Part shown: positions 33,736 through 44,489 of the stretch, one piece after another | Layout: each line of letters opens with the position of its first letter | How positions within the stretch are numbered: the first letter of the stretch is position 1 | NCBI GenBank assembly: GCA_028551475.1 | Contig: CM052358.1 | Span: 7,981,938-8,045,937, forward strand | Source of the DNA: Casuarina equisetifolia | Taxonomy: Eukaryota; Streptophyta; Magnoliopsida; Fagales; Casuarinaceae | Direction of reading: 5' to 3' | DNA length: 64,000 nucleotides | Position numbers and translations under genes: made by a program | The notes under the pieces: model-generated | What the model saw: the letters and a program-made list of their open reading frames with translations, nothing else | Told to the model about the DNA's origin: nothing | Databases searched by the model: none

Positions 33736-35910
33736 TGATGACGAGAAAACAAAGTGATTATTATGGACTGAGCTAAAAGGAATTGTTCTATTGAAAGAAT
33801 GATCTGGGCCTTTCAAACGGGGCCCACCTTGGGAGATTCTGGGTTTAGAAGTTCCGTGAGGTGTGGGAGTTCGGAAAAATGCGGTGGGAAGGGTGAAATT
33901 GGAGGTATTTGGATCAACGGCCTAAGCATTGGGCTTTGATACGTGAAAGAAAATAAAAATACTGGCGGATGTTGATAAACTAATTTACATTAAAGAAAAC
34001 AGAAATAAAAGAATTTAAGAAATTATGATTTCAGGCCAAAAGGCCCTGAAGTGTTTTACATAAGACTCTCTTGCTTGCTTTTTTTTTTCTAATGAATGAC
34101 CAAAAGGTTACAATTTATAGAAGAAAACAGAATAAGTAGTTGGCTTCATAAATTCTAATTCTTACTAACACTGGACCGGCTGCATGTTATTTTCTAATAT
34201 AATTTATGTGCTTGATGTCTAGATGACTTTAATCATATAAGGGAAACTTTGATGGTTTTGCCTTTGTGTAAGCTTGAGATAGCCGTAGTCAACATTCTGG
34301 TAGCCATTCTTTCAACTTGCTTTAATTCATTGGGTCATGACATCAAAACTGTGTCGGTGAGAACATACTAGATGCAGTCCGTCTCACCAAGAGTAGGGAG
34401 GAAACATTGCTTAAAGACGAGGGATCCCAATAGACTAAGCTCACTATAAGCTAACTAACACTGGACCGGCTGCATGTTTTTTTCGAATATAATTGTTGCA
34501 AAGTCCGGAAAACCCGTTCTTTTGTAACGGGCATAGATGAAAGAAATTGGCGTTGTAATTTTAGTGTAGTTTCTTTCTTTTGATGATTATTATTTATCTT
34601 TTAGATTAATAAATAATGCGTAGTATATTCAAAAAAAATTTATTTAACCTGCTACGAACATCTCTACCATATTGGACCTCAAATTTTTTAGATAGACATT
34701 AATCAATGTTCCTATATCCTGTTATTGATATCTTGTAAATTGAAGGGTGTGATTTGCTTCAATTGTACACGACTTGATTTCATAGTTGTTATATTATCAA
34801 AGCGACATAATAAAAATTGCATTGCTAGTTCGCTTACATGGAAGTTTCAAGAATCTGGTTCTCCCCACTATCAACATTTATGCTTGCAATGCTAGTTTCA
34901 AGAAACAAAATGAACAAGTGATGACAAGGGAAAAGAAAAAAAGAAAAAGAAAAAAAAATGATAGTTTCTCTCATTCTTTGTTCTCTCAAAGAGTTGTCTA
35001 TGACCAATGAGAGACATTTACCTAATCTTTGTGCTCGAGAATTAATATTGTTTGCGTTTCTTTACTGTTTTTGCACCCGTTTTTATGAGAATCAAATTAA
35101 TTAAAGTTGAAGTGAATGTGATCGATGTCTCTCCCGCAACAAGTTTTTGCTTTTGCTCCTTATGGTCTTTTGCGGAGTTAGTTTTCTTCGTAATGTGAAG
35201 TAGTTTTGTGTTGTTAGCGGCTTAATTTGGAGAAGTGGTGTTGATAGTTAGATATATGGAATTCTTTTAGTTTCTCTTATAAAATTATCTGCAAAACTTA
35301 AGTTGTTAGCATTACCGTTGCTTGGAAAATTTGATCTAGAATTTGCTCTATTTGGTTGTTGGAAACCAAGGAAGTGAAAGATGTGGACTTCTTCAAAAAA
35401 AGGAATTTCCAAACTTTGTGTCAGGAACCCAGCGAACCACCCACCCTAATTACAGTGTTCGGCTGCCAAACAGGAAGCAAATGCAAGGGGAAACCCATTT
35501 CATCGGTGCAAGAGCGAAGCCCAATCATCTTGTCCACCCAACTGTTCCCCACCCTTCTCGCGTGGTCCATCCACTCTTTTCAACGTTTGAACCCACTCCA
35601 GCGCCGGATAGCTCAGAGACCCTTTTCTTGAATAAAACTGAACCCCGTTTGTCGAAGACTTGGGCCAAAAGCAAAAGAATTCTGTATTTTATTTAACAAA
35701 GAAGCTTGTTTGACTTGGATGCCGCTTCATTCCGACTGTTATGGAGAAAAAACATGACAAAAACTTGAAAATGTGTATACATCCCATAATGTCATCGATT
35801 CGTCCAACTTTTTATTAGGCTCATAAAGTAAAGTCCAAGATTGAGTAGTAATTTACTTTAGGTGCGAGGACCCCTTGATGAGGCTTCGGTCCAACAATAG
35901 AAAAGGCTAC
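33736..35910 (+). repeat. Family B repeat, copy 3
   Basis: Aligns almost throughout with 44490-46692; the ends match exactly at GAAAAGGCTAC (35900-35910 and 46682-46692). It contains a minus-strand copia-like leader and LTR fragment (33780-34460), a middle part (34500-34900) shared with 14951-15310 and 57940-58330, and a GC-richer type 1 tail (34905-35910). The ORFs at 35343-35696 lie in the tail; they resemble no protein I know. Confidence 0.75.
33944..34460 (-). mobile_element. Minus-strand copia-like LTR with adjoining primer-binding site, copy 1
   Basis: On the minus strand, a TGTTAG start, a TATA-like TATAAATTG, an end in TTTCTTTCA and, just beyond it (33933-33943), a site like TATCAAAGC resembling the methionine-tRNA primer-binding site of copia elements. 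The segment is about 515 bases if the outer TGTTAG is used, or about 225 if the inner one is used. A stretch of about 40 bases starting CTGGACCGGCTGCATG occurs at both possible ends. It is a fossil fragment: no coding region of the same element was seen next to it. Sister copies are at 44739-45247 and 57397-57898. Confidence 0.45.
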
Positions 35911-36450
35911 TCAATATTCACTTGTGAGTTTTGTGTATGACCTTCATATTGCAAAGAATTCTTGTATGTAATTAACTTTTAATCAATTATCTTTTGCTAC
36001 TCAATATTCACTTCGTTATTAAGAGCACATCCATAATTTCTTGGGTGTGAGACCTCTTTATCAAATGAGGCCTACAAATTGGACTTCTTCCCCTCAAAGT
36101 TGACCAATAAGTAATTTCTACCTTTAAATCTCCTTCCTTTTCCTTCCTCATGTTGTACTTTTATGTTACTTTCTTTGGTGAAAACCATATGTAGTTCAAT
36201 ATTATAGTGAAAGGTTTTATAATTTAGGATATGCACTCTAGAGGAGCCTTATTTATTTATTTTTTCCTATAATTTTTATATGAATTTTAATTCATACATT
36301 AAACCATTCTTTTATAATTTCTTTATTTTGTTTTCCTTCTTTTTATAAATGTCATATGAGATTATTTTACAACTGTGTTTGCATATCTTTTTCGAGACTA
36401 TTTCTTAGGGTTTTCTATTTCTTAAAGCCATGTAATTATATGCTTTATAT
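35907..36450 (+). repeat. Family A repeat, copy 3 (leader and intron start)
   Basis: Begins at CTACTCAATATTCACTTGTG, where family B copy 3 ends, and follows family A through the AAAGTTGACCAATAAGTAA donor region to the AAAGCCATGTAATTATATGC block. There it is cut off by the copia-like element at 36452. Nearly identical to 50605-51098. Confidence 0.7.
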
Positions 36451-36451
36451 T

Positions 36452-38380
36452 TGTTAGAAAAATTTGACACATTAGGCACCATGTCATTAGCCATGTTTGC
36501 CCTAAACACGTTAGCTTTAGGGCTACATCAACATGCACTTGACCTAGACCTACGATTGTGACTGACTCGAGATTGGGTGTGATCATGATCTCAAGAATCC
36601 ACAATTGTCACCTCCATTCTGTAAGATTTCCATTCCAACTTCATCAATGAAAATTTGTAAATTGATTTGCACCGTAATTTTATATTTTGTTTCTAATTTT
36701 AATTCTATAATTATTGTATAACATTGTAATCAATTGGTTAAAAATTATTAAGAATTTAAAGGTTTCATATTAGGGTTTGTTCTTTTCTTTTTTCTCTTTG
36801 ACATAATAAAATTCTAGTCGATCTTCTGCCAAGTCAATTTCTTTCATGGTTTCATCCAAGCCAATGGCTAATGCATGTCCACCAAAAATCCCCCTTTCAA
36901 ATTTGTCCAATTCCATCAACCTAAACCCTCATTTTTCCATAGTTTCGGCATCTTTTCTAACACCGTTAATGCCTACATCAACCTCCATTGAACTGTTCAA
37001 CAATGCCAATTTTGTCGTTTAGAAGACCTACCTCATATTGTTCCTCATCTTAAACCAATTTCTATCCATTCTTGAAGGTCGTGAATCGACTTCTCCTAAA
37101 ACCCTAGTCACCCCTAATGACACTAAAAGCCTAACCTAGTGTACAATTAATGGCTTATTCAAGATCAGGTTACCCAAGGATGGCTCCTAGCCACCTTCAC
37201 CAATGCAATGGTGACCTAATTAACGAACATCTATTCATTCACCGCCGTGTGGTTGCATGTCATGCAAACCAACATGGCGCAATCATCTACCTAGTCCTCT
37301 TCTCTTCACTTTCAGCTTTAAATAGTCACTCGTGGACTCATGCTTAGTGAACAAATACCTCCACGATGTCAAGGCCATTCTAGATCAACTTGCCACCACT
37401 TGCAGCCACATCTTTGACGACAAGTACTTAACTCATGTTTTTTGCGAGCTTGGTGAGAATATGACAACCTTGTTACTTGCACCTCTATGCAAAATCAAAC
37501 ATCTCCTCTAAGTTGTGAAACCATCCGTGGCATGATTCTTGCCAAGGAAGCCTATGACATTATCAGAGTGCCACTCCCTTGTCACCGATAGCGCTTGCTA
37601 TGTACATGGGCTAATTCACGAGTCACGCGAACTTGCATTCAAGTCCCCCACACCCAGCCCAAGATGACCTAGGCCTAGGCATGTGCCCAACCTACACTAT
37701 CATACCTATCTCGCCCCACCCACAGCCTAGCCAAATCATGATGGCCTCCTACCTAGCCCACCCAACAACCTTTAGCCCAATTGTAGTGGCAACCGAGGTT
37801 GTCGCCATATTGGGCCCTATTGCCACCTCTGTTGCAAGTTTGGCTATCATGTGGCTATTTGCTAGAAGAGGCTTAACCAAAATTTTAGCCCACCCACCTA
37901 CTCCCCCTTCATGCCTAATCCTCCCTATAGGCCCATAACATCTATCCTAACCCTTATACCCCCCATTCCTACTACCTACCTTAAGCCTATTACACATAAC
38001 TCCCTCCCCTTATCTCTCACTATGGCCCACCTAACCCACCCCCTCCGCTTTAGATACGGCCTTTTAGCGGCCTGATTCCAGGGCTTTCCATCAAGTCACT
38101 AATTCCTCTATTACCTTTTCTAAGGCCAATTCTTATGTTGGTTTTCAATAACTCATCGTGGGTGATGATGTATCCCTATCCACTACTCATATAGGTATCC
38201 TTCAAACTTTCTCTTTTTGTTTAAATCATGTTTTGGTTATACCATCCATTACCAAAAATCTTTAATCGATTTTAAAATTTACATAAGACAATAGTTGTTA
38301 TTTTTTATTTTCTTCAAATATTGTCAGCGTTTTAATTCAGTATACTTTTTACATTTTAACCTATTTCTGTTTTTTGCACT
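36452..38380 (+). mobile_element. Copia-like gag-protease fossil, copy 1 (family C)
   Basis: Starts TGTTAGAA, an LTR-like start, inside family A. About 37140-37590 encodes a copia gag segment (KYLHDVKAILDQLATTC is the clearest block), and about 38130-38300 resembles the protease region before the pre-integrase domain. Integrase, RT and RNase H are missing, and no 3' LTR was identified. Broken, with many breaks. The copy at 51100-53030 shares the same entry point and the same extent, so they derive from one insertion. Confidence 0.65.
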
Positions 38381-38624
38381 TAATTATTGAACATGGGTAC
38401 TAAAAACATAAAATTAAATTATCTTTTACCGGAGCAACAAATGATCAATAAACACATGGTTGGGCCGAGGATTAAAAGAAATAAGCCATTGAAATTAGTA
38501 GGTCCATTATATTCAATAGGAGGAGGCCTAAAACACAAGCCCCATTATATTCAAATAGGATTAAAAGAAATGGGCCTGTTTTACTCATGCAACAATAGGG
38601 GCCTAGGATGTGAAGTTGTGGGCA
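38381..38624 (+). other. Junction segment between family C and family D
   Basis: Holds a 92-codon ORF (38387-38665) that also appears, diverged, at 53042-53314. The peptide is rich in lysine, proline and glycine and matches no family I know. Several GGGCC or GGCCC motifs occur here and continue into the promoter-like segment. Confidence 0.35.
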
Positions 38625-38781
38625 TTACCTGCCTACTATTAAATATCCTCCAATTTTCAACGTAGGGGCCATTGTAAAGAGTCGTGGGCTTAAGTATGTG
38701 ATCCACCAAGACAATTATGTATACGAGCCCACCAAGACAATTACGTGTATGAGCCCACCAAAAATCAAACAAACGTGGTAA

Positions 38782-38870
38782 CTATAAATACCTTTCAACT
38801 TAAGCCTAACCCTAACACTCACACATTCTCTCCCGTCAAAAGTCAAAGCTTTCTTCCTCTACAGCTCAAG
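38782..38870 (+). promoter_or_regulatory. Promoter P1 and non-coding first exon
   Basis: TATA box CTATAAATA at 38782-38790, a telomere-box-like AACCCTAAC at 38808-38816, a C/T-rich leader and a consensus splice donor CTCAAG/GTAAGTAG with exon end 38870. A GGGGCCA/GGGCC motif lies about 110 bases upstream. This looks like the promoter of a strongly expressed housekeeping plant gene, such as a ribosomal protein gene; that identity is inference. Confidence 0.6.
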
Positions 38871-39030
38871 GTAAGTAGTATTACACTTATTATTTAAATC
38901 ATTCGTATTTAAAGAGTTGTTTGAACAACTTTCCGATTATTATTTCCTTGAAATGTTGAAGTTACATTTATTGTTTTTTTATTTGTTTTTCAATGTCTAC
39001 TTTTTTTTATTTGTTTTTCACGTTTACTAT

Positions 39031-39118
39031 TTTTCGATTTCACCACTGCCAAGTGGTTTCACCTCGGGTACTGTTTTTCGATTTCACCTCTGCCAAGTGG
39101 TTTCACCTCGGGTACTAT
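39031..39118 (+). repeat. Two tandem copies of a 43-base unit in the intron piece
   Basis: The unit carries CCAAGTGGTTTCACCTCGGG. It is present twice here, twice at about 40434-40520, once at about 41890-41935 (minus) and twice at about 54475-54555 (minus). Copy number therefore differs between otherwise matching intron pieces. Confidence 0.75.
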
Positions 39119-40093
39119 TTTCCAATTTCTTTTAAAAGTCCGGGCGATTACTCCAATTTCTTTCACAATGAGATTTGTTGATATAGTAACGATATTTTAT
39201 TAGGAAGATTAGCTGTGTAGCTAACCTTATTAGTTCGTTGTTGGAAACGTCATGAACAACACTTTCCAACTTCCCTTTGATTTATTGTACATTGAATAAC
39301 GATATTGTTTCTAATTTTTGTTTACCAATCATTTTCCCAATTAAATTAAGGCCAAGCAAACTAGAAGAGCCCGATTTAATGCGTGAGTGTTAGGGAACTC
39401 AATAAGCACAAAAGCAAAAAAAGTGCTGATTAGAGCACATCGGCATTTCTAGTCATTTACGATCAAATCGGTACAAATAGATTATTCATATAATAAAAAG
39501 TCAAAAATAGGTAAAGTTAAAACTAAAATTTCTAGAAAATATTTTAGAAATTCTTATAAAATAATAATAAAATTAATCAAAAGATTACATCATTGCTCTC
39601 GACGTTCACTTAAACCAAATCAAATCAATTTAAGTATTAATTAAGATAGTCAAAGAAGCATAATGATTGGATTAGTTTATTGTCGTCCAATTTATGGTAA
39701 GATTTACAAATAGTATTAAGAGTTTTAGTAAAAGTAAGAGCTTATGAATATGGTTGTAGGTACTATAACTTTATCCTTACTGAAACCCTATATATATGGT
39801 GGTGGTGCTCATGTGGCTATTTTAGTCTTTGAAAATAAATAAAAAATAATATTTGTTAAACACATAATAAATAAATTAAAAGTAAGGAAAATATATGTGT
39901 TTAAGCTACTAAATTTGCATAAACATCAAATCAATCAAATTCATAGTTGTTTAACATTTTTTTATGAATGGTGTTTTCCAATTTTCCTTTGATTTACTAT
40001 ACATCGAACATTGATACTGTTTATAATTTTTGTTTACAAAACATTTACTTAATTTACCTACCCACTATTAAATATCCTCCGACTTTCAATGTA

Positions 40094-40272
40094 GGGCCCA
40101 TTGTAAAGAGTCGTAGGCTTAAGTATGTGATCCGCCAAGATAATTACGTATACGAGCCCACCAAAAATCAGACAAACGTGGTAACTATAAATACCTCCAA
40201 CTTAGGGCTAACTCTAACATTCACACATTCTCTCCCGCCAATGGTCAAAGCATTCTTCCTCTGCAACTCAAG
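40094..40272 (+). promoter_or_regulatory. Promoter P2 and non-coding first exon
   Basis: GGGCCCA (site II-like) at 40094-40100, TATA box at 40195-40203 and donor CTCAAG/GTAAGTAG with exon end 40272. This copy drives into the spacer of the inverted repeat from the left. Confidence 0.6.
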
Positions 40273-40799
40273 GTAAGTAGTATTACACTTATTATTTAAA
40301 TCATCCGTATTTAAAGAGTTATTTGAACAACTTTCCGATTATTATTTCCTTGAAACGTTGAAGTTATGTTTATTGTTTTTTTATTTGTTTTTCAACGTTT
40401 ACTTTTTTTTATTTGTTTTTCACATTTATTGTTTTTCGATTTCACCACCGCCAAGTGGTTTCACCTCGGGTACTATTTTTCGATTTCACCTCCGCCAAGT
40501 GGTTTTACCTCAGGTACTGTTTTCCGATTTCTTTTAAAAGTCCAAGCGATTACTCCAATTTCTTTCACAATGAGATTTGTTGATATAGTAACGATATTTA
40601 ATTAGGAAGATTAGCTGTGTAGCTAACCTTATTAGTTTGTTGTTGTAAACATCATGAACAACATTTTCCAACTTCCATTTGATTTATTGTACATTGAATA
40701 ATGATATTGTTTCTAATTTTTGTTTACTAATCATTTTCCCAATTAAATTAAGGCCGAGTGAACCGGAAGAGCTCGATTTAATGTGTGAGTGTTAAGGTT

Positions 40800-40930
40800 A
40801 GCCTTAAGTTGGAGGGTATTTATAGTTACCACGTTTGTCTGATTTTTGGTGGGCTCGTATATGTAATTGTCTTAGTGGATCGCATACTTAAGCCTACGTC
40901 TCTTTACAATGGGCCCTACATTGAAAGTCG
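40800..40930 (-). promoter_or_regulatory. Promoter P3, without exon
   Basis: Minus-strand TATA box at 40817-40825 and GGGCCC near 40910. Just downstream (below 40800) it joins the far end of the intron piece rather than an exon, at GTGAGTGTTAAGG. It faces P2 across the spacer. Confidence 0.6.
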
Positions 40931-42064
40931 AAGGATATTTAATAGTAGGTAGGTAAATTAAGTAAATATGTTGTAAACAAAAATTATAAATAGTATCAAT
41001 GTTCGATGTATAGTAAATCAAAGGGAAATTGGAAAACACCATTCACAAAAAAATGTTAAACAACTATGAATTTGATTGATTTGATGTTTATGCAAATTTA
41101 GTAGCTTAAATACATATATTTTCCTTACTTTTAATTTATTTATTATGTGTTTAACAAATATTATTTTTTATTTATTTTCAAAGACCAAAATAGCCATATG
41201 AGCACCACCACCACATATGTAGGGTTTCAATAAGGATAAAGTTGTAGTACTTACAACCATATCGGTAAGCTCTTACTTTTACTAAAACTCTTAATACTAT
41301 TTGTAAATCTTACCATAAATTGGACGACAATAAACTAATCCAATCATTATGCTTCTTTGACTATCTTAATTAATACTTAAATTGATTTGATTTGGTTTAA
41401 GTGAACGTCGAGAGCAATGATGTAATATTTTGATTAATTTTATTATTATTTCATATGAATTTCTAAAATATTTTCTAGAAATTCTAGTTTTAACTTTACC
41501 TATTTTTGACTTTTTATTATATGAATAATCTATTTGTACCGATTTGATCATAAATGACTAGAAATGTCGATGTGCTCTAATCAGCACTTTTTTTGCTTTT
41601 GTGTTTATTGAGTTCCCTAACACTCACGCATTAAATCGGGCTCTTCCGGTTTGGTCGGCCTTAATTTAATTGGGAAAATGATTAGTAAACAAAAATTAGA
41701 AACAATGTCATTATTCAATGTACAATAAATCAAAGGGAAGTTAGAAAATGTTGTTCATGACGTTTCCAACAACGAACTAATAAGGTTAGCTACACAGCTA
41801 ATCTTCCTAATAAAATATCGTTACTATATCAACAAATGTCATTGTGAAAAAAATTGGAGTAATCGCCCGGACTTTTAAAAGAAATCGGAAAATAGTACCC
41901 GAGGTGAAACCACTTGGCGGTGGTGAAATCAAAAAACAATAAACGTGAAAAAAAATAAAAAAAAAAAACATAACTTCAACATTTCAAGGAAATAAAAATC
42001 AGAAAGTTGTTCAAACAACTCTTTAAATACAGATGATTTAAATAATAAATGTAATACTACTTAC

Positions 42065-42250
42065 CTTGAGCTGCAGAGGAAGAATGCTTTGACCATTGAC
42101 GGGAGAGAATGTGTGAGTGTTAGAGTTAGCCCTAAGTTGGAGGGTATTTATAGTTACCACGTTTGTCTGATTTTTGGTGAGCTCGTATACGTAATTGTCT
42201 TGGTGGATCACATACTTAAGCCTACAACTCATTACAATAGGCCCTACATT
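42065..42250 (-). promoter_or_regulatory. Promoter P4 and non-coding first exon
   Basis: Minus-strand TATA box at 42145-42153, leader and splice donor at 42065/42064 (CTCAAG/GTAAGTAG on the minus strand). Confidence 0.6.
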
Positions 42251-42889
42251 GAAAGTCGGAGGATATTTAATAGTGGGTAAGTAAATTAAGTAAATGTTTT
42301 GTAAACAAAAATTATAAACAGTATCAATGTTCGATGTATAGTAAATCAAAGGGAAATTGGAAAACACCATTCACAAAAAAATGCTAAACAACTATGAATT
42401 TGATTGATTTGATGTTTATGAAAATTTAGTAGCTTAAATACATATATTTTCCTTACCTTTAATTTATTTATTATGTGTTTAAAAAATATTATTTTTTATT
42501 TATTTTCAAAGACCAAAATAGCCACATGAGCACCACCACCACATATGTAGGGTTTTAATAAGGATAAAGTTGTAGTACCTACAACCATATTGGTAAGCTC
42601 TTACTTTTAGTAAAACTCTTAATACTATTTGTAAATCTTACCATAAATTGAACGACAATAAACTAATCCAATCACTATGCTTCTTTGACTATCTTAATTA
42701 ATACTTAAATTGATTTGATTTGGTTTAAGTGAACGTCGAGAGCAATGATATAATCTTTTGATTAATTTTATTATTATTTTATATGAATTTCTAAAATATT
42801 TTCTAGAAATTCTAGTTTTAAATTTACCTATTTTTGACTTTTTATTATATGAATAATCTATTTGTACCGATTTGATCATAAATGACTAG

Positions 42890-43350
42890 AAATGCCGATG
42901 TACTCTAATCAGCACTTTTTTTTGCTTTTGTGTTTATTAAGTTGTAACATTTGAGCTCCAAATTTTAACGATATTATTTTCTATTTTTTGTTTTGTGTTC
43001 TCTAAATTTGCACTAATTTGACTAAAAATGGTTGGAAATGTTTATGTGCTCTAACCAACACTTTTTCGCTTTTGTGTTTACCAAGTTGTAACATTTGAGC
43101 TCCAAATTTTAACTTGAAAATGATTTGATTCTCTGTTTTTCACTTTGTGTTCTTTGCATCTATATTTGTAGCAATTAACTTCCAAATTTTAACTTGAGAA
43201 TGCTTTGCTTATGTTTTTTCACATATTATCAAGTGCCAAAACGCTGAGCCACTTCTTTTTGATTTTTTTTTAAATGCCAATGTACTCTAACTGACACTTT
43301 TTTGCTTTGAGTTGTACAGTTTGAGCTCTAAATTTTAATAGGAGAATTAA
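42890..43350 (+). repeat. Three spaced copies of a 70-90-base unit
   Basis: Units near 42895, 43048 and 43268 carry GTGCTCTAA..(A/G)ACAC/GCAC TTTTTT, GCTTTTGTGTTTA, GTTGTAACATTTGAGCTCC and AAATTTTAA in order. The same set is at 55555-56000. They sit in the long upstream part of family D. Confidence 0.6.
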
Positions 43351-43614
43351 AACATTGAGTTTCCTTTTTCCAATTTTTCTAACTTTTTTGATTTTGCATT
43401 TTTATACCATGCAATTCTAGTTCAACATTAGTGTGATTTTAGATTTGCTTAGTATTTCCAAATGAAATCTAACTTACCAATTTGCTTCAGATTCATTCTT
43501 TAATTTTTTTTTGCAACTACATAAATGAAGATTAGTGCAGTCCAACTTTACTATGCTTTAGCAAAAGTGATTAAAACGATGAATTTATTAATTCTTCCAA
43601 CTGTTATGCATTCA

Positions 43615-43740
43615 CTTTGTTTACTTGGTACTTAAATCTTTACTTGGTACATTAACTTAAGCCTTTACTTGGTTAAGAATTGTTTACTTGGTACTTAAAT
43701 CTACTCTTCATTTAAATCTTTACTTGGTATTTTAATTTTT
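43615..43740 (+). repeat. TTTACTTGGTA micro-repeat cluster
   Basis: TTTACTTGGT occurs five times in about 120 bases, in pairs with ACTTAAATC. The matching cluster is at 56277-56397. Confidence 0.75.
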
Positions 43741-43824
43741 TTATTACGTATTAAATAATATGTTTTCTTTTGAAGTGCAAGATTTAATGGCATAAATCTT
43801 TATATTAATTCTTTTAATGTTTTA

Positions 43825-44012
43825 TGGTTTCCCTTTGATTTATTATACATCAAACATTGATATTGTTTATAAGTTTCATTATAAAATTTACTTAATTTAA
43901 ACATTTAAATTAAATAAATTAAACATTTAATTAAATTAAGTAAATGTTCAATAGACAAAAATTATAAACAAGATCGATGTTCAATGTATAGTAAATCAAA
44001 AGGAAACTAGAA
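43825..44012. repeat. Small hairpin with arms of about 85 bases
   Basis: GGTTTCCCTTTGATTTATTA... through TTACTTAATTT is mirrored by AAATTAAGTAAATG... through TAGTAAATCAAAAGGAAAC. The arms are themselves versions of the region upstream of promoter P2 (40000-40065). The sister hairpin is at 56483-56670. Confidence 0.7.
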
Positions 44013-44489
44013 AACACCATTTATGACAAAATGCTAAACAACTATGAATTTGACTAATTTGATGTTTATACAAATTTAGTAGCTCAAATATCATAATACT
44101 TTTTTACTTACTTACAATAATGTTTGAAATTTTTTTTAGATTACAAGTTAACTTTCTATACGAAGTTTCAAAAGAAAAAAAATCATTATAAATATTCATT
44201 ATGTGATTGGAATTCGCATTCGGCATTGAAAGTATGACGAGAACTTTTTAGGTAGCAGTAAAATCTTTTGCGCTTATATAATGATGTTCCTCATTTCGTA
44301 ATCTTTTAATACTTTAATAATTTCTTTTTGCATCATTTATCTTGTGGGTTCCACTTTTAGGCAGCAATTATGAACAAATTTTTTTTAGTAATTTTTCAAA
44401 TCTAGAATAATGGTTGCTCATCTTTGTTATGACTATATTTTTAAGGTCGACACGCTAACATTAAATAAGTAAACAAAATAATTGTTATA

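Larger units (their letters stand above)
38625..44480. repeat. Fold-back cluster, copy 1 (family D)
   Basis: The same promoter, first exon, intron start and upstream region occur in both orientations. Left to right: promoter P1 with exon and intron (+), upstream region, P2 with exon and intron (+), then P3 (-) without exon, upstream region (-), intron, exon and P4 (-), and a long upstream region to 44480. The core is an inverted repeat: 39396-40225 mirrors 40790-41614 across a 564-base spacer; with outer parts included, 38640-40225 mirrors 40790-42290. The junctions at 39395/39396 and 41614/41615 (GTGTTAGGG/AACTCAAT and its mirror) are identical. No transposase or target duplication was found. 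Confidence 0.75.

Noticed and set aside
38625-38870. Promoter segments as LTRs of a retrotransposon
   Set aside because: No primer-binding site follows the leader, the copies lack TG...CA limits, and the leader ends in a consensus splice donor. Not excluded, but less likely than a captured promoter.
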